Shown piece by piece: positions 8,901 to 15,764 of a stretch of DNA of 25,303 nucleotides. Below the pieces are notes generated by a model that was not told the DNA's origin, made no database searches, and was given only the letters and a program-made list of their open reading frames with translations. Made by a program: the position numbers and the translations under genes. The DNA is from JAKFWI01 sp050246435 (GTDB lineage: Bacteria > Pseudomonadota > Alphaproteobacteria > Caulobacterales > Aquidulcibacteraceae), in NCBI GenBank assembly GCA_050246435.1, contig JBFWWB010000027.1, forward strand, positions 1-25,303. The letters are read 5' to 3'. Position 1 is the stretch's first letter. Each line of letters starts with the position of its first letter.

Positions 8901-9165
8901 CGACGACAATTCCGAAATGCGGAAGGTTACCGGCGGCCTGCTCTCCACGGAGATCTGGCGGGATTTCATGCAAACCGCGGTGCGCGATCTGCCGACCGAT
9001 CCCCTGCCCGTGCCGGCCCCGGATGATTATCCGCCGCAGCCCCTGGAAAACCCGCCCGCGCCGATGCCGGAATTTCCAACGGATGTCGGTCATAGCCTGC
9101 CGCAAGATAATCCGTTCAAGGCGCCTGTCACGCCGCCGCCGGCGCATGCAGCGCTCGACGGCTGA
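5953..9165 (+). CDS. Class A penicillin-binding protein (PBP1A-type) with long acidic N-terminal tail
   Basis: The product has 1070 residues. The GTG start at 5953 is supported by GGAGG at 5944-5948. Domain order: an acidic Pro/Glu/Ala-rich tail (about 1-365), a short basic linker, one membrane helix (about 430-453), a GT51 glycosyltransferase (EDRRFYDHFG with E509 as catalytic Glu; GGSTITQQ at 540-547) and a transpeptidase (SSFK with S779/K782; SLN 832-834; KTGT 956-959). It ends in a Pro-rich tail. All catalytic motifs are present, so it should polymerise and cross-link peptidoglycan at the inner membrane. The cytoplasmic tail has no Lys or Arg from 114 to 351 and is far longer than the short cytoplasmic tails usual in this family. 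It is likely a single-gene unit. Confidence 0.95.
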   Translation: MAEPQDPKPPPQQGNPEETAHSPATGAGAPGSPSPGDDQDDAEKAAAAAAEAAGEAREAEPEAESWGLDPSLILSVGNDPPAAQRVAEEAAFPASSEPLTEPRPEATLEFDTKHGAEPAPLEAAEAAPATPEPAPEPPPAPEITAQTEPEGDAEPLSAESAPAEAEVLMVVEDTAELAAPETPPETAAALSGPAPSEPEPEPSEPEPAHAEASTSPAPHESEPLEPAASTPNAAHEEPADTELFESDATAADDAETQEETADASAELFMAASEEQPGQPDELEALAEPEPTEAAPAPTPDPEPVEPDAMPVAVTEHAAPSQEEAPHEEPILVAASMAPPAPPADEIVVSPLKPESEEPPPEKPAGGGGAGAAVQAALTAFFAKLAAQIDRLRALKLPGPRVDRPERPGVDWEKLRPKLTFRARPPSFKRILILSGWMMAAFVAVIVGFFFYVTWDMPSTRSLWTADNSPSLTFVDRHGRVIIREGAENAPPVDLSKLKRYVPEAIIAIEDRRFYDHFGIDVSGLTRALATNLKAGHVVQGGSTITQQLAKNLFLKNERTFRRKAQEIALALWLESQFSKREILALYMSRVYFGAGAYGIQAAAERYFDKPAKDLTLAEAALLAGLVKAPSKLNPAAQDTAAKNRAKIVLDEMLAAGFITSKQRDEALRAPLSISRTNPNGNLGYFRNWIDPQLTQILGDQRDDFIVETTLDLEAQRAGEQSIDTVIARESEVRHVTQAALLGMDSTGGVTAMIGGLGYGKGEGQSEFNRTTQSLRAPGSSFKYFIYLAAMAKGYTPWMIRVDEPVTIGDWSPGNYEDKYYGAVTLATAYAKSLNMVAIRLANEVGGDAVIDAAHKLGVGKNLANYRSLALGAQGMTLMEMVTGYGAMASGGVRLQPHGIERVRRSNGQVLWQRRAPPAEHVIDDRTLRMMNLLGQSVVQYGTGTRAQLPGRQTAGKTGTSNDYRDAWFIGYTPGMVAGVWVGNDDNSEMRKVTGGLLSTEIWRDFMQTAVRDLPTDPLPVPAPDDYPPQPLENPPAPMPEFPTDVGHSLPQDNPFKAPVTPPPAHAALDG

Positions 9166-9200
9166 ACTCACTCCAAACCCGCCTCAACGCGTAATGCGGC

Positions 9201-9953
9201 TTAGCCACCAGCGCCGTAAGCGTGCAGCGATTGGCCATGCGCGCGCAGCCAGGCGCGGCCGTGCGCGTAATCCGGCGCGCATTTGCGCACCAGCGCCCAG
9301 AAGCGCGGTGAATGATTCATTTCAAGCAGATGCGCCACCTCGTGCGCGGCGAGATAATCCAACACGAAGGGTGGCGCGAGAATCACGCGCCAGGAAAACG
9401 ACAGCATCCCATCGACAGTGCAGGACCCCCAACGGCTGCGCGTATCCTTCACGCTCAATCCTGCCGGCGTCACCTTCAGCAGCGCGGCGTGCGCGCCGAC
9501 GCGGCGCGCCAGCTCGGCTTTCGCCTCGCCCATCAGAAACCGGCGGACGCGCATCGCGAAAATGTCGTTATCGGGCGCGCCGATCAGCAGGCGCTGAATC
9601 TCACCGCGCTCGATTCGCGCCGGCGCCCTGCCCTCCAGCCGCTTCAGGCGCGTTTCGACGCCGCGAATCGGCAGGCTGGCGCCGGGCCGAAAGGGGGCGG
9701 CTTCCGGCAGCTGGGCAAGCTGGCGCGCGATCCATACGGCGCGCTCGGCGGCGAATGCGGCAGCCTTGTTGGCCTGTCTCGGCGAAGGGGCGACGGCGAT
9801 GGCCTCGCGCTTGGTGGGGTCGATCCGCAGGGCGATGCGCCGGGCACGCGGGTTGACCACCAACCGCACTGGTATCCGCTCTCCCGCCGCATTGACGACC
9901 AGCGTTTGGGGCGTCTTGTCGGCTAGGGGGCGAATCGTCCGCATGCAGAACAT
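9201..9953 (-). CDS. YgjP-like (SprT/DUF45) zinc metallopeptidase
   Basis: The product has about 250 residues. Near the C-terminus it reads LAAHEVAHLLEMNHSPRFW: HEVAH gives two zinc-ligand His and the catalytic Glu, and the following NHS supplies the third His. The conserved RWGSC motif of the YgjP/DUF45 family lies upstream (residues 171-175 counted from the Met at 9944). The start is uncertain. Mets at 9953 and 9944 lack a ribosome site; the frame reaches an ATG at 10043 preceded by AGAGG, but those extra residues do not look conserved. The gene is convergent with the PBP gene (35-base gap) and follows phaZ on the same strand. The physiological substrate is unknown. Confidence 0.88.
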   Translation of the reverse strand: MFCMRTIRPLADKTPQTLVVNAAGERIPVRLVVNPRARRIALRIDPTKREAIAVAPSPRQANKAAAFAAERAVWIARQLAQLPEAAPFRPGASLPIRGVETRLKRLEGRAPARIERGEIQRLLIGAPDNDIFAMRVRRFLMGEAKAELARRVGAHAALLKVTPAGLSVKDTRSRWGSCTVDGMLSFSWRVILAPPFVLDYLAAHEVAHLLEMNHSPRFWALVRKCAPDYAHGRAWLRAHGQSLHAYGAGG

Positions 9954-10087
9954 GATGCCATCATTCGTGTCGTCCGCGCGGCCAAAATGCGCTGGCGAAC
10001 GCCTAAAGTATTGCGACAGCCGCCGAACAGGGCGCAGTCGCATGCGGCGCCGCCTCTGAATTCACTCGGATTTCCACAAACCGCCCG

Positions 10088-11365
10088 TCAGGCGGCTTCG
10101 ACGGCCCGCAACCGCGGGCGCGGCTGCGTCCGGATCGTGCGGATGAACTCGCGCACGCGGGGATAGATTTCCGTCGCGAAGCGCCGCCCGTTGAAGACGC
10201 CGTAATGGCCGACGCCGGGCTGCACATAATCGAACCGCATCGAGGCCGGAATAGCGGCGCAAATCTCATGGGCCGCCTGCGTCTGGCCGACGCCGGAAAT
10301 GTCGTCGCGCTCGCCTTCAACGGTCATCAGCGCGACGCGCTTGATCCTTTCCGGGCGCACGCGCCGGCCGCGGTGATCGAATACGCCGCGCGCCAATTTG
10401 TATTCCTTGAACACGTCGCGGATGGTCTGGAGATAGAATTCCTCCGTGAGGTCCATCACGGAGAGATACTCTTCGTAGAAATCGCGGTGCTTTTGCGCCG
10501 TTTCGCCGTCGCCTTTCACAAGATTGTTGAAATACTCGCGATGCGCTTCGACGTGGCGGTTGAGATTCATCCCCATGAAGCTCGCGAGCTGTACGAAGCC
10601 CGGATACACACGGCGGAACGCGGCCGGATACACCGGCGGCACCGTGTGGATCATCTGCTGTTCGAACCACTCAAATGGCTTGTCTTCCGCGAGTTTGTTC
10701 GGCGCCGTTGGCGATTTGCGCGCATCGATCGGCGAACCCATGAACGTCATCGTCGCCGGCAGCGCGGGATCGTCATCCTCTTCCATCATCGCGATGGCTG
10801 CGAGCACGCCCGGCCCCGGCTGGCATACCCCGACGATGCTCGCGCCCGGCCCGATATGCGCGATCATCGCGCGCACATGGTCTATGAAATCGTGCAGATC
10901 GAAACGGCCGACGAACAGCGGCACCCGCCGCGCATCGACCCAATCGGTAATGTAGACATCATGATCCGGGAGGAACGTCTCTACTGTGCCGCGCAGCAAG
11001 GTGGCGTAGTGGCCGGACATTGGCGCCACGATCAACACCGGCGGATCGGGTCGGCGGCCCTCACGCGGCAGCACGCTCTTGTCCCGCTGGAAATGCACCA
11101 GCCCGCACCAGGGGCTCGCCCACACCGTCTCGATCGTCACCGGCACGTCGACGCCGGCGATGCGCGTGGACTCGATCCCCCACTCCGGCTTGCGGTACCG
11201 GCGCGTGACGGACTCGAACACTTCCTCCGCAGCCGCCACGATGCGGCTTAATTCTGTGTGCGATGCGGGATTGAAGGGCGACCGCAATAGCGCCGCATGA
11301 GCCCGAGCCGCCGTCGCCAATGGCGTCAAAGCCAATTGATTTAATTCATATAAGGCGTATAGCAT
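10088..11365 (-). CDS. phaZ: Intracellular polyhydroxyalkanoate (PHB) depolymerase
   Basis: The product has 425 residues, the usual length for intracellular PhaZ. It is an alpha/beta hydrolase that degrades native PHB granules to hydroxybutyrate oligomers in the cytoplasm. The opening YALYELNQLALTPLATAA and the FNPASHTELSRIVAAA region are typical. The nucleophile elbow reads VGVCQPGPG with Cys at 181 instead of Ser; D355 (in ERDDISG) and H387 (in GVGHYG) complete a Cys-Asp-His triad, as described for the Ralstonia PhaZa1 enzyme. The ATG at 11365 has an AGAGG site 4 bases upstream. A palindrome about 50-70 bases upstream may regulate it. Confidence 0.94.
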   Translation of the reverse strand: MLYALYELNQLALTPLATAARAHAALLRSPFNPASHTELSRIVAAAEEVFESVTRRYRKPEWGIESTRIAGVDVPVTIETVWASPWCGLVHFQRDKSVLPREGRRPDPPVLIVAPMSGHYATLLRGTVETFLPDHDVYITDWVDARRVPLFVGRFDLHDFIDHVRAMIAHIGPGASIVGVCQPGPGVLAAIAMMEEDDDPALPATMTFMGSPIDARKSPTAPNKLAEDKPFEWFEQQMIHTVPPVYPAAFRRVYPGFVQLASFMGMNLNRHVEAHREYFNNLVKGDGETAQKHRDFYEEYLSVMDLTEEFYLQTIRDVFKEYKLARGVFDHRGRRVRPERIKRVALMTVEGERDDISGVGQTQAAHEICAAIPASMRFDYVQPGVGHYGVFNGRRFATEIYPRVREFIRTIRTQPRPRLRAVEAA

Positions 11366-11415
11366 TCGGCCTCTGGGCGCTCGCTGCGCGCATGCTGCAG
11401 TGCATCATTACATAG

Positions 11416-11434
11416 GTAACGCACGAAGCGTTAC
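11416..11434. promoter_or_regulatory. Palindrome upstream of phaZ (candidate operator)
   Basis: GTAACGC (11416-11422) and GCGTTAC (11428-11434) are perfect inverse copies separated by five bases. No T-tract follows on the minus strand, so it is a poor terminator for senC. Its position 51-69 bases upstream of the phaZ start fits an operator for a dimeric repressor or activator. The binding protein is unknown. Confidence 0.45.
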
Positions 11435-11482
11435 AATTCGATGAGGCAGCGTCATGATTTTCGGTGCTCAAGGCCCGAGCTT

Positions 11483-12148
11483 TTAGTCTCCGCCGGCCTC
11501 CGCCAGCGCCGCCTTGAGGCATTGAGCAGCTTCATTCGGCGTTGATTTACTTGGGAAAAGGCCCAGCAGGCGCCATTCTTCGTCCATAAGGTAGAAGAAC
11601 GAAGTGTGTGAGAGCGTGTACGCCCCGGCCGAGCCCGGATCGGCGTCCCGCTTCCAGGAGACGCGGAAAGCGCTGGCGGCCGCCTCGATCTGCTTCGCAT
11701 CGCCAGTCAGGCCGGTAAGGCCGGAGGGAAACCCCTCGGACTGCACGTAGGCGGCCAGCGCTTCCGGCGTATCCCGCGCAGGATCCAGCGTGATCAGCAC
11801 CGGCTGGATGATCTGGGCCTGCGATCCCAGCTTATCGAGCGCCGCCTTTTCCAATTGCAACGCCAGCGGGCACACGTCGGGGCAGAACGTGTAGCCGAAA
11901 TAGACCAGGGTGGGTCCGTCGCGGAAATTGGCCTGGGTTACGGCAGTCCCGCTCTGATCGACCAGCGCGATCGGCCCGCCGATCGGCAGCGCCTCATCGC
12001 CTTCTTTTTGCAGGATACAGCCGGCCGGCAACGCCGCGGCGGAGTCCGCCGGCGCCGATTGCGGCGCTTCCGCCGCGGGCTGGCACGCCGCCGCGCCCAA
12101 GACGCACGCCGCCGCGAGCCAGAGGCCGAATTTTCCCAACGCCGCCAT
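11483..12148 (-). CDS. senC: SCO1/SenC family copper-binding protein
   Basis: The product has 221 residues. A hydrophobic N-terminus (about 7-21) ending in GAAAC suggests a membrane-anchored, possibly lipidated, periplasmic protein. The thioredoxin-like domain carries the SCO copper site: CPDVC (C89 and C93) in FGYTFCPDVCP, and H181 in LSHTSFFYLMDEEW. SCO/SenC proteins deliver copper to the CuA site of cytochrome c oxidase. It is divergent from regB, echoing the regB/senC/regA clusters of photosynthetic Alphaproteobacteria. No obvious Shine-Dalgarno precedes the ATG. Confidence 0.93.
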   Translation of the reverse strand: MAALGKFGLWLAAACVLGAAACQPAAEAPQSAPADSAAALPAGCILQKEGDEALPIGGPIALVDQSGTAVTQANFRDGPTLVYFGYTFCPDVCPLALQLEKAALDKLGSQAQIIQPVLITLDPARDTPEALAAYVQSEGFPSGLTGLTGDAKQIEAAASAFRVSWKRDADPGSAGAYTLSHTSFFYLMDEEWRLLGLFPSKSTPNEAAQCLKAALAEAGGD

Positions 12149-12256
12149 GCGGAGGGACTAACGCCCGCCTCGCCGCCGTGTCAAAAGCCGGAGCGCGCAC
12201 GATTGCGCGACGAATTCACGCTCCGACCCTATACGCCGCAAGCTAAGATCCTATCC

Positions 12257-13654
12257 GTGACGGGACCACTCGAACTCGCGCGCGCCGCCGGCGCGCTTTG
12301 GGCCGCGCCAGGCCGCGTGCGCTTACGGACGCTGATCGTGCTGCGCTGGATCGCCATCGCCGGGCAGACGGCTGCGGTGCTGCTGGTGCAGTTCGGGCTC
12401 AAATTCGATTTGCCGCTCGCGGCGGCGCTGTCGGTCATCGCCGCAAGCGCCTGGGTGAATCTCATCCTGATGATCATATTCCCGTCGCAGCGCCTGCTGC
12501 GCGAATGGGAAGCCGCAGCCCAGCTCGCCTACGATCTGCTGCAGCTCACCGTGCTAGTGGGCCTCACCGGGGGCGTCGAAAACCCGTTCATGCTGCTGCT
12601 GATCGCGCCGCTCGCGGTTTCTGCGGTCTTGCGCTCGCAGGTGACCGCGGTGCTCGCCGCGCTGGCTTTCGCCTGCGTCGGCGCGTTGGCGCTTTGGTCG
12701 GCGCCGCTGCCCTGGATCGCAGGCCAGCCCTTCGCCCCGCCCCCGCTCTACCGCGCGGGCCTCGCCGCGGCGGTGCTGATCGGGCTGGCCTTCACCAGTG
12801 TCTGCGCCTGGCGCGTGGCGATGGAGGAAGAGCGCCTCAACGCAGCGCTGGAGACCGTGCAGAACGTGCTGGCGCGCGAGCAACGCCTTTCGGCGCTGGG
12901 CGCGCTCGCCGCCGCCGCCGCGCATGAGCTCGGCACGCCGCTGGCGACGATCCATCTCGTCGCAAAAGAGATGGCGCGCGAGGCCAAGGCAGGCACGCCG
13001 CTGGCGGACGACGTGCACTTGCTGATCTCGCAAAGCGAGCGCTGCCGGGACATCCTGCGTCAGCTTTCTTCGCGCGGCGATCAAGGCGACGTGATGCACG
13101 AGCGTCTGCCGCTCGCCGCGCTGCTGGACGAAGTCGTAGCGCCGCATCGCGGATTGGGGCCCGAAATCGCAGTGACGATGGCGCCGATGGAGGGCGCCGA
13201 GGCGCTGCCGCCGCCAGAGCTGCGCCGCCTGCCGGAGGTGCTCTACGGCCTCAACAACCTGATCGAGAACGCCGTCGGCTTCGCGGAAAGCCAGGTCGAG
13301 GTGCTGGGCCGCTGGAGCGCGACGGAACTCGAGCTCGCCGTGCGCGACGATGGCGCTGGCTTTCCGCCGGCCATGTTGAACCGCCTGGGAGAGCCATATG
13401 TGAGCGGCCGCGGCCCGGATTCGCCGGGCGGCGGGCTTGGCCTCGGCTTCTTCATCGCAAAAACCCTACTAGAGCGGACGGGCGCTCGGGTCGAGCATCG
13501 CAACCGCACGCCGCCGCGGACCGGCGCCGTCGTTCGCGCCATCTGGGACCGTCCGGCGATTGTCGAAGCATCCGCCCTTGCAGGCGAAATCGGCCATAAG
13601 ACTGCTCAAACGGCGAGCGAACCGGGTTTGTCGCTGCGAACGGCTCGTTTATAA
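12257..13654 (+). CDS. regB: Redox sensor histidine kinase RegB/PrrB/ActS
   Basis: The product has 465 residues from a GTG start. Six hydrophobic segments fill about residues 25-185, with the quinone-associated loop GGVENPF at 105-111. The H-box reads AAAAHELGTPLATI (H223), the characteristic RegB/ActS form. A conserved Cys (C263, in SERCRDILRQL) matches the redox-active Cys of RegB. The ATPase domain has NNLIENAV (N338), DDGAGF (364-369) and GGGLGLG (391-397). It should phosphorylate RegA, next downstream with a 6-base gap. The start is uncertain: the open frame continues upstream, a TTG at 12203 is an alternative, and no strong ribosome site is seen. Confidence 0.93.
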   Translation: MTGPLELARAAGALWAAPGRVRLRTLIVLRWIAIAGQTAAVLLVQFGLKFDLPLAAALSVIAASAWVNLILMIIFPSQRLLREWEAAAQLAYDLLQLTVLVGLTGGVENPFMLLLIAPLAVSAVLRSQVTAVLAALAFACVGALALWSAPLPWIAGQPFAPPPLYRAGLAAAVLIGLAFTSVCAWRVAMEEERLNAALETVQNVLAREQRLSALGALAAAAAHELGTPLATIHLVAKEMAREAKAGTPLADDVHLLISQSERCRDILRQLSSRGDQGDVMHERLPLAALLDEVVAPHRGLGPEIAVTMAPMEGAEALPPPELRRLPEVLYGLNNLIENAVGFAESQVEVLGRWSATELELAVRDDGAGFPPAMLNRLGEPYVSGRGPDSPGGGLGLGFFIAKTLLERTGARVEHRNRTPPRTGAVVRAIWDRPAIVEASALAGEIGHKTAQTASEPGLSLRTARL

Positions 13655-13660
13655 GGCGCC

Positions 13661-14212
13661 ATGCCCGAAACTTCGTTCGACCTGCCCGCGGACGCGAGCC
13701 TGCTGATCCTGGACGACGACGCGCCGTTCCGCACGCGGCTGAGCCGTGCTCTTTCGGGTCGCGGCTTTGACGTTACGGAAGCTGGCTCCGTCTCGGAGGC
13801 GGTGCAGGCTGCGCGCGCGAAGGCGGCCGCTTTCGCCGTGCTCGATCTCCGCCTGGAAGATGGTTCCGGCCTCACCGTGGTTGAGGAATTGCGCCGCCAG
13901 CGGCCTGACTGCCGGATCGTGATGCTGACGGGCTACGGCAACATCGCCACCGCCGTCGCCGCCGTGAAAGCCGGCGCGCTGGATTATCTGCCGAAACCAG
14001 CCGACGCCGACGATGTGATCAAGGCGCTGCTTGCCGATCCCGCGCGTAAGCCGGCGCCGCCGGAAAATCCGATGTCCGCGGACCGCGTGCGCTGGGAGCA
14101 TATCCAGCGGGTGTACGAGCTGTGCGGGCACAATGTTTCCGAAACAGCGCGTCGCCTCAACATGCATCGCCGCACGCTGCAACGCATCCTGGCCAAGCGC
14201 GCCCCACGATAG
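13661..14212 (+). CDS. regA: Redox response regulator RegA/PrrA/ActR
   Basis: The product has 183 residues. The receiver domain carries an acidic pocket (DDD 18-20), phosphoacceptor D62 in LDLRLEDGSG, T90 and K112. A Pro-rich linker (about 131-137) leads to a Fis-type helix-turn-helix (GHNVSETARRLNMHRRTLQRIL, about 156-177), the arrangement of RegA/ActR. It controls redox-responsive genes of respiration and carbon or nitrogen metabolism in relatives. It follows regB by 6 bases, and its weak AGG ribosome site overlaps the regB stop. Its stop nearly touches that of mmcB on the other strand (3-base gap). Confidence 0.95.
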   Translation: MPETSFDLPADASLLILDDDAPFRTRLSRALSGRGFDVTEAGSVSEAVQAARAKAAAFAVLDLRLEDGSGLTVVEELRRQRPDCRIVMLTGYGNIATAVAAVKAGALDYLPKPADADDVIKALLADPARKPAPPENPMSADRVRWEHIQRVYELCGHNVSETARRLNMHRRTLQRILAKRAPR

Positions 14213-14215
14213 CGC

Positions 14216-14638
14216 TCACGCACAAGCGCGCAGCGCCGCCAAACGCGCGAAGCTCAGCAGCATCGACCGCCGCCGCGCTGGCGCCAGCGCGGGCTGCTCC
14301 GCCGCGGGGCGCAAGAAGGCGCCGCTGAAGCGGTCCGCGATGATAAGGCCCACGTCCTCGGGCAATACGCCGACCGGGAAATCCTCCGTCACAGCGAAAT
14401 AGAACGCATCGCAATACGGCGCGTACTCGCCCCACTTTTCGTCGACGCGATAATCCTCGAAGCAGGACTTGCATTCCACAATCAGGATCTCCCCCGCCGG
14501 GCCGAGGGCCGCCACGTCCGCGCGCCTGCCGTTGCCAAGCGGCAACTCCATCAGCGGCGCGTAGCCATGATCGATCAGTAGCCGGCACACGCCGCGAATG
14601 ACGAATTGGGTCGTTTCCGGCCGGGTGAGCGCAATCAT
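14216..14638 (-). CDS. mmcB: MmcB family DNA repair protein
   Basis: The product has 140 residues. The family pattern is clear: GRRADVAALGPAGEILIVECKS, KWGEYAPYCDAFYFAV and EDVGLIIADRF. D41, E55 and K57 fit a PD-(D/E)xK nuclease-like core. In Caulobacter, mmcB is a DNA-damage gene important for mitomycin C survival; that role here is by homology. The open frame begins at 14680, but the ATG at 14638 (MIALTRPET) fits the family start. It is convergent with regA. Confidence 0.92.
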   Translation of the reverse strand: MIALTRPETTQFVIRGVCRLLIDHGYAPLMELPLGNGRRADVAALGPAGEILIVECKSCFEDYRVDEKWGEYAPYCDAFYFAVTEDFPVGVLPEDVGLIIADRFSGAFLRPAAEQPALAPARRRSMLLSFARLAALRACA

Positions 14639-14758
14639 ACCGCGATCATAAACCCGCGCCGCACACGCGGCGAGCGCCACGAGTGCGCGGATGTGAATTT
14701 GCCGACGCGTCCCGCTTTATTCGTCGCCAAGGGAGCGCAGCCGGGCTAAGGGCGAGCG

Positions 14759-15175
14759 ATGCCCGCCGATCCCGCGCCCGCCGATCTGCTGCCGCCAAAT
14801 CTGGATGATTTCGCGGCCCTCGCGGAACACGCGTGGGCGGCGCTGCCGGCGCAATTTCGCGCAATGGCGGGCGACGTGGTGATCCGCATCGAGGATTTCG
14901 CCGACGCGGAGGTGCTCTCCGATCTCGGTATCGAGGATCCCTTCGAGCTCACCGGGCTCTATTCCGGCGTCGACCTTACGCGGCAATCGTATCTCGATCC
15001 CGCGCGGTCGATACCGATGGTGTTCCTGTATCGCCGGCCGATCCTCGATGAATGGGCCGATCGCGGGAATGTCGTGCTGGGCGAGCTGGTGGCGCACGTA
15101 CTGGTGCACGAGATCGGCCATCATTTCGGGCTTAGCGACGAGGCGATGCACGCGATCCTAGATCGCGCGCGCTAG
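14759..15175 (+). CDS. Small zincin-like metallopeptidase (DUF1025/PF06262 type)
   Basis: The product has 138 residues. The C-terminal VAHVLVHEIGHHFGLSDEAM carries HEIGH (H117, E118, H121) and the following D127, the signature of the short alphaproteobacterial zincin family. The middle block PFELTGLYSGVDL and MVFLYRRPILDEWA is also typical. Members are small cytoplasmic proteins with presumed but mostly unproven protease activity. The ATG at 14759 has an AAGGGCGAG ribosome site. Its stop shares the CTAG at 15172-15175 with the convergent secreted protein, so the two genes overlap by 4 bases. Confidence 0.92.
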   Translation: MPADPAPADLLPPNLDDFAALAEHAWAALPAQFRAMAGDVVIRIEDFADAEVLSDLGIEDPFELTGLYSGVDLTRQSYLDPARSIPMVFLYRRPILDEWADRGNVVLGELVAHVLVHEIGHHFGLSDEAMHAILDRAR

Positions 15176-15525
15176 CGCTGCTTCGCGCGCACCGAGTCCG
15201 GCACGGCGTCGGCGCTGGTCATGCCCAGCCGTTGCTGACAATAAGACACCGGATCAGGCGGCAGGCCGGGGCTAGAGAAATCGTCCGTCCTGCCTTGCAT
15301 CCGGGCAACGCATTTCGTGAACGCCATGTGATCTTCGCGGCGCTGCGCGACGGAGCGCGGGTCTCCATCCGGCGGTTTCGGGCGGTTATCCTCCGGCGCG
15401 ACGACGACGCCCCCGCCGCGGATGGGCGGCGCAGCCGCAACACTGGCCGGCGCGCCTTCCTGCGCCAAAGCCAGGCCTGACGTCAGCGCCAAGGCGCACG
15501 CAAACAATGCCGATCGCCCGATCAT
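15172..15525 (-). CDS. Secreted hypothetical protein
   Basis: The product has 117 residues. The Met at 15525 has a GGGAG ribosome site 6 bases upstream and opens a classic signal peptide (MIGRSALFACALALTSG, cleavage after ALA at 21). The mature part is Pro/Gly-rich at first, then charged, with two Cys (C72 in AFTKCVARM, C96 in VSYCQQRLG) that could form one disulfide. I do not recognise the family. It is probably periplasmic. It is divergent from the lipoprotein gene at 15765 across a palindrome-bearing gap. Confidence 0.75.
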   Translation of the reverse strand: MIGRSALFACALALTSGLALAQEGAPASVAAAPPIRGGGVVVAPEDNRPKPPDGDPRSVAQRREDHMAFTKCVARMQGRTDDFSSPGLPPDPVSYCQQRLGMTSADAVPDSVRAKQR

Positions 15526-15610
15526 ACGCTGCTCCCGTTGCGCGCTGCGGCCTGCTTCATCCCAATAGCGCCGCCGCGCGGCGGATGATCCGTGAACCAT
15601 TGGTCATGTT

Positions 15611-15626
15611 TTACGAGTTCTCGTAA
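15611..15626. promoter_or_regulatory. Palindromic operator candidate TTACGAG-TT-CTCGTAA
   Basis: Two perfect 7-base arms (15611-15617 and 15620-15626) flank two central bases. The site lies in the divergent gap between the secreted protein (start 15525, -) and the lipoprotein (start 15765, +). The short spacer and AT-rich ends look like a dimeric repressor site (TetR or MarR size class), not a terminator. The regulator is unknown. Confidence 0.5.
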
Positions 15627-15682
15627 TCAGGGAAAAACCCTCGCCCTTTTTAGCCGTGCGCGCCCCAGCCGCGCGCGCTGGG

Positions 15683-15702
15683 TTGACAAAGCCTTATCCA
15701 CA
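15683..15702 (+). promoter_or_regulatory. TTGACA -35-like element with adjacent perfect DnaA box
   Basis: TTGACA at 15683-15688 is a consensus -35 hexamer for the lipoprotein gene. TTATCCACA at 15694-15702 is an exact match to the E. coli high-affinity DnaA box and would fall between -35 and -10. No clear TATAAT follows at the expected distance, so the promoter call is weaker than the DnaA-box match itself. Confidence 0.45.
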
Positions 15703-15764
15703 GCGTTTGGGCATCCTAGCGGCGGATTTAATCTTGAGCCGAATGCTCGATGAGAGGGACGACC

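Noticed and set aside
12194..12209. CGCGCA-CGAT-TGCGCG dyad in the senC/regB gap as a RegA site
   Set aside because: Only 6-bp arms of pure GC character, and no convincing match to the RegA consensus I know; too weak to list as a feature.
11855..12256. Upstream extension of the regB frame by 134 codons
   Set aside because: It runs antisense through senC and has an Arg-rich translation without homology; the kinase starts at or near 12257.
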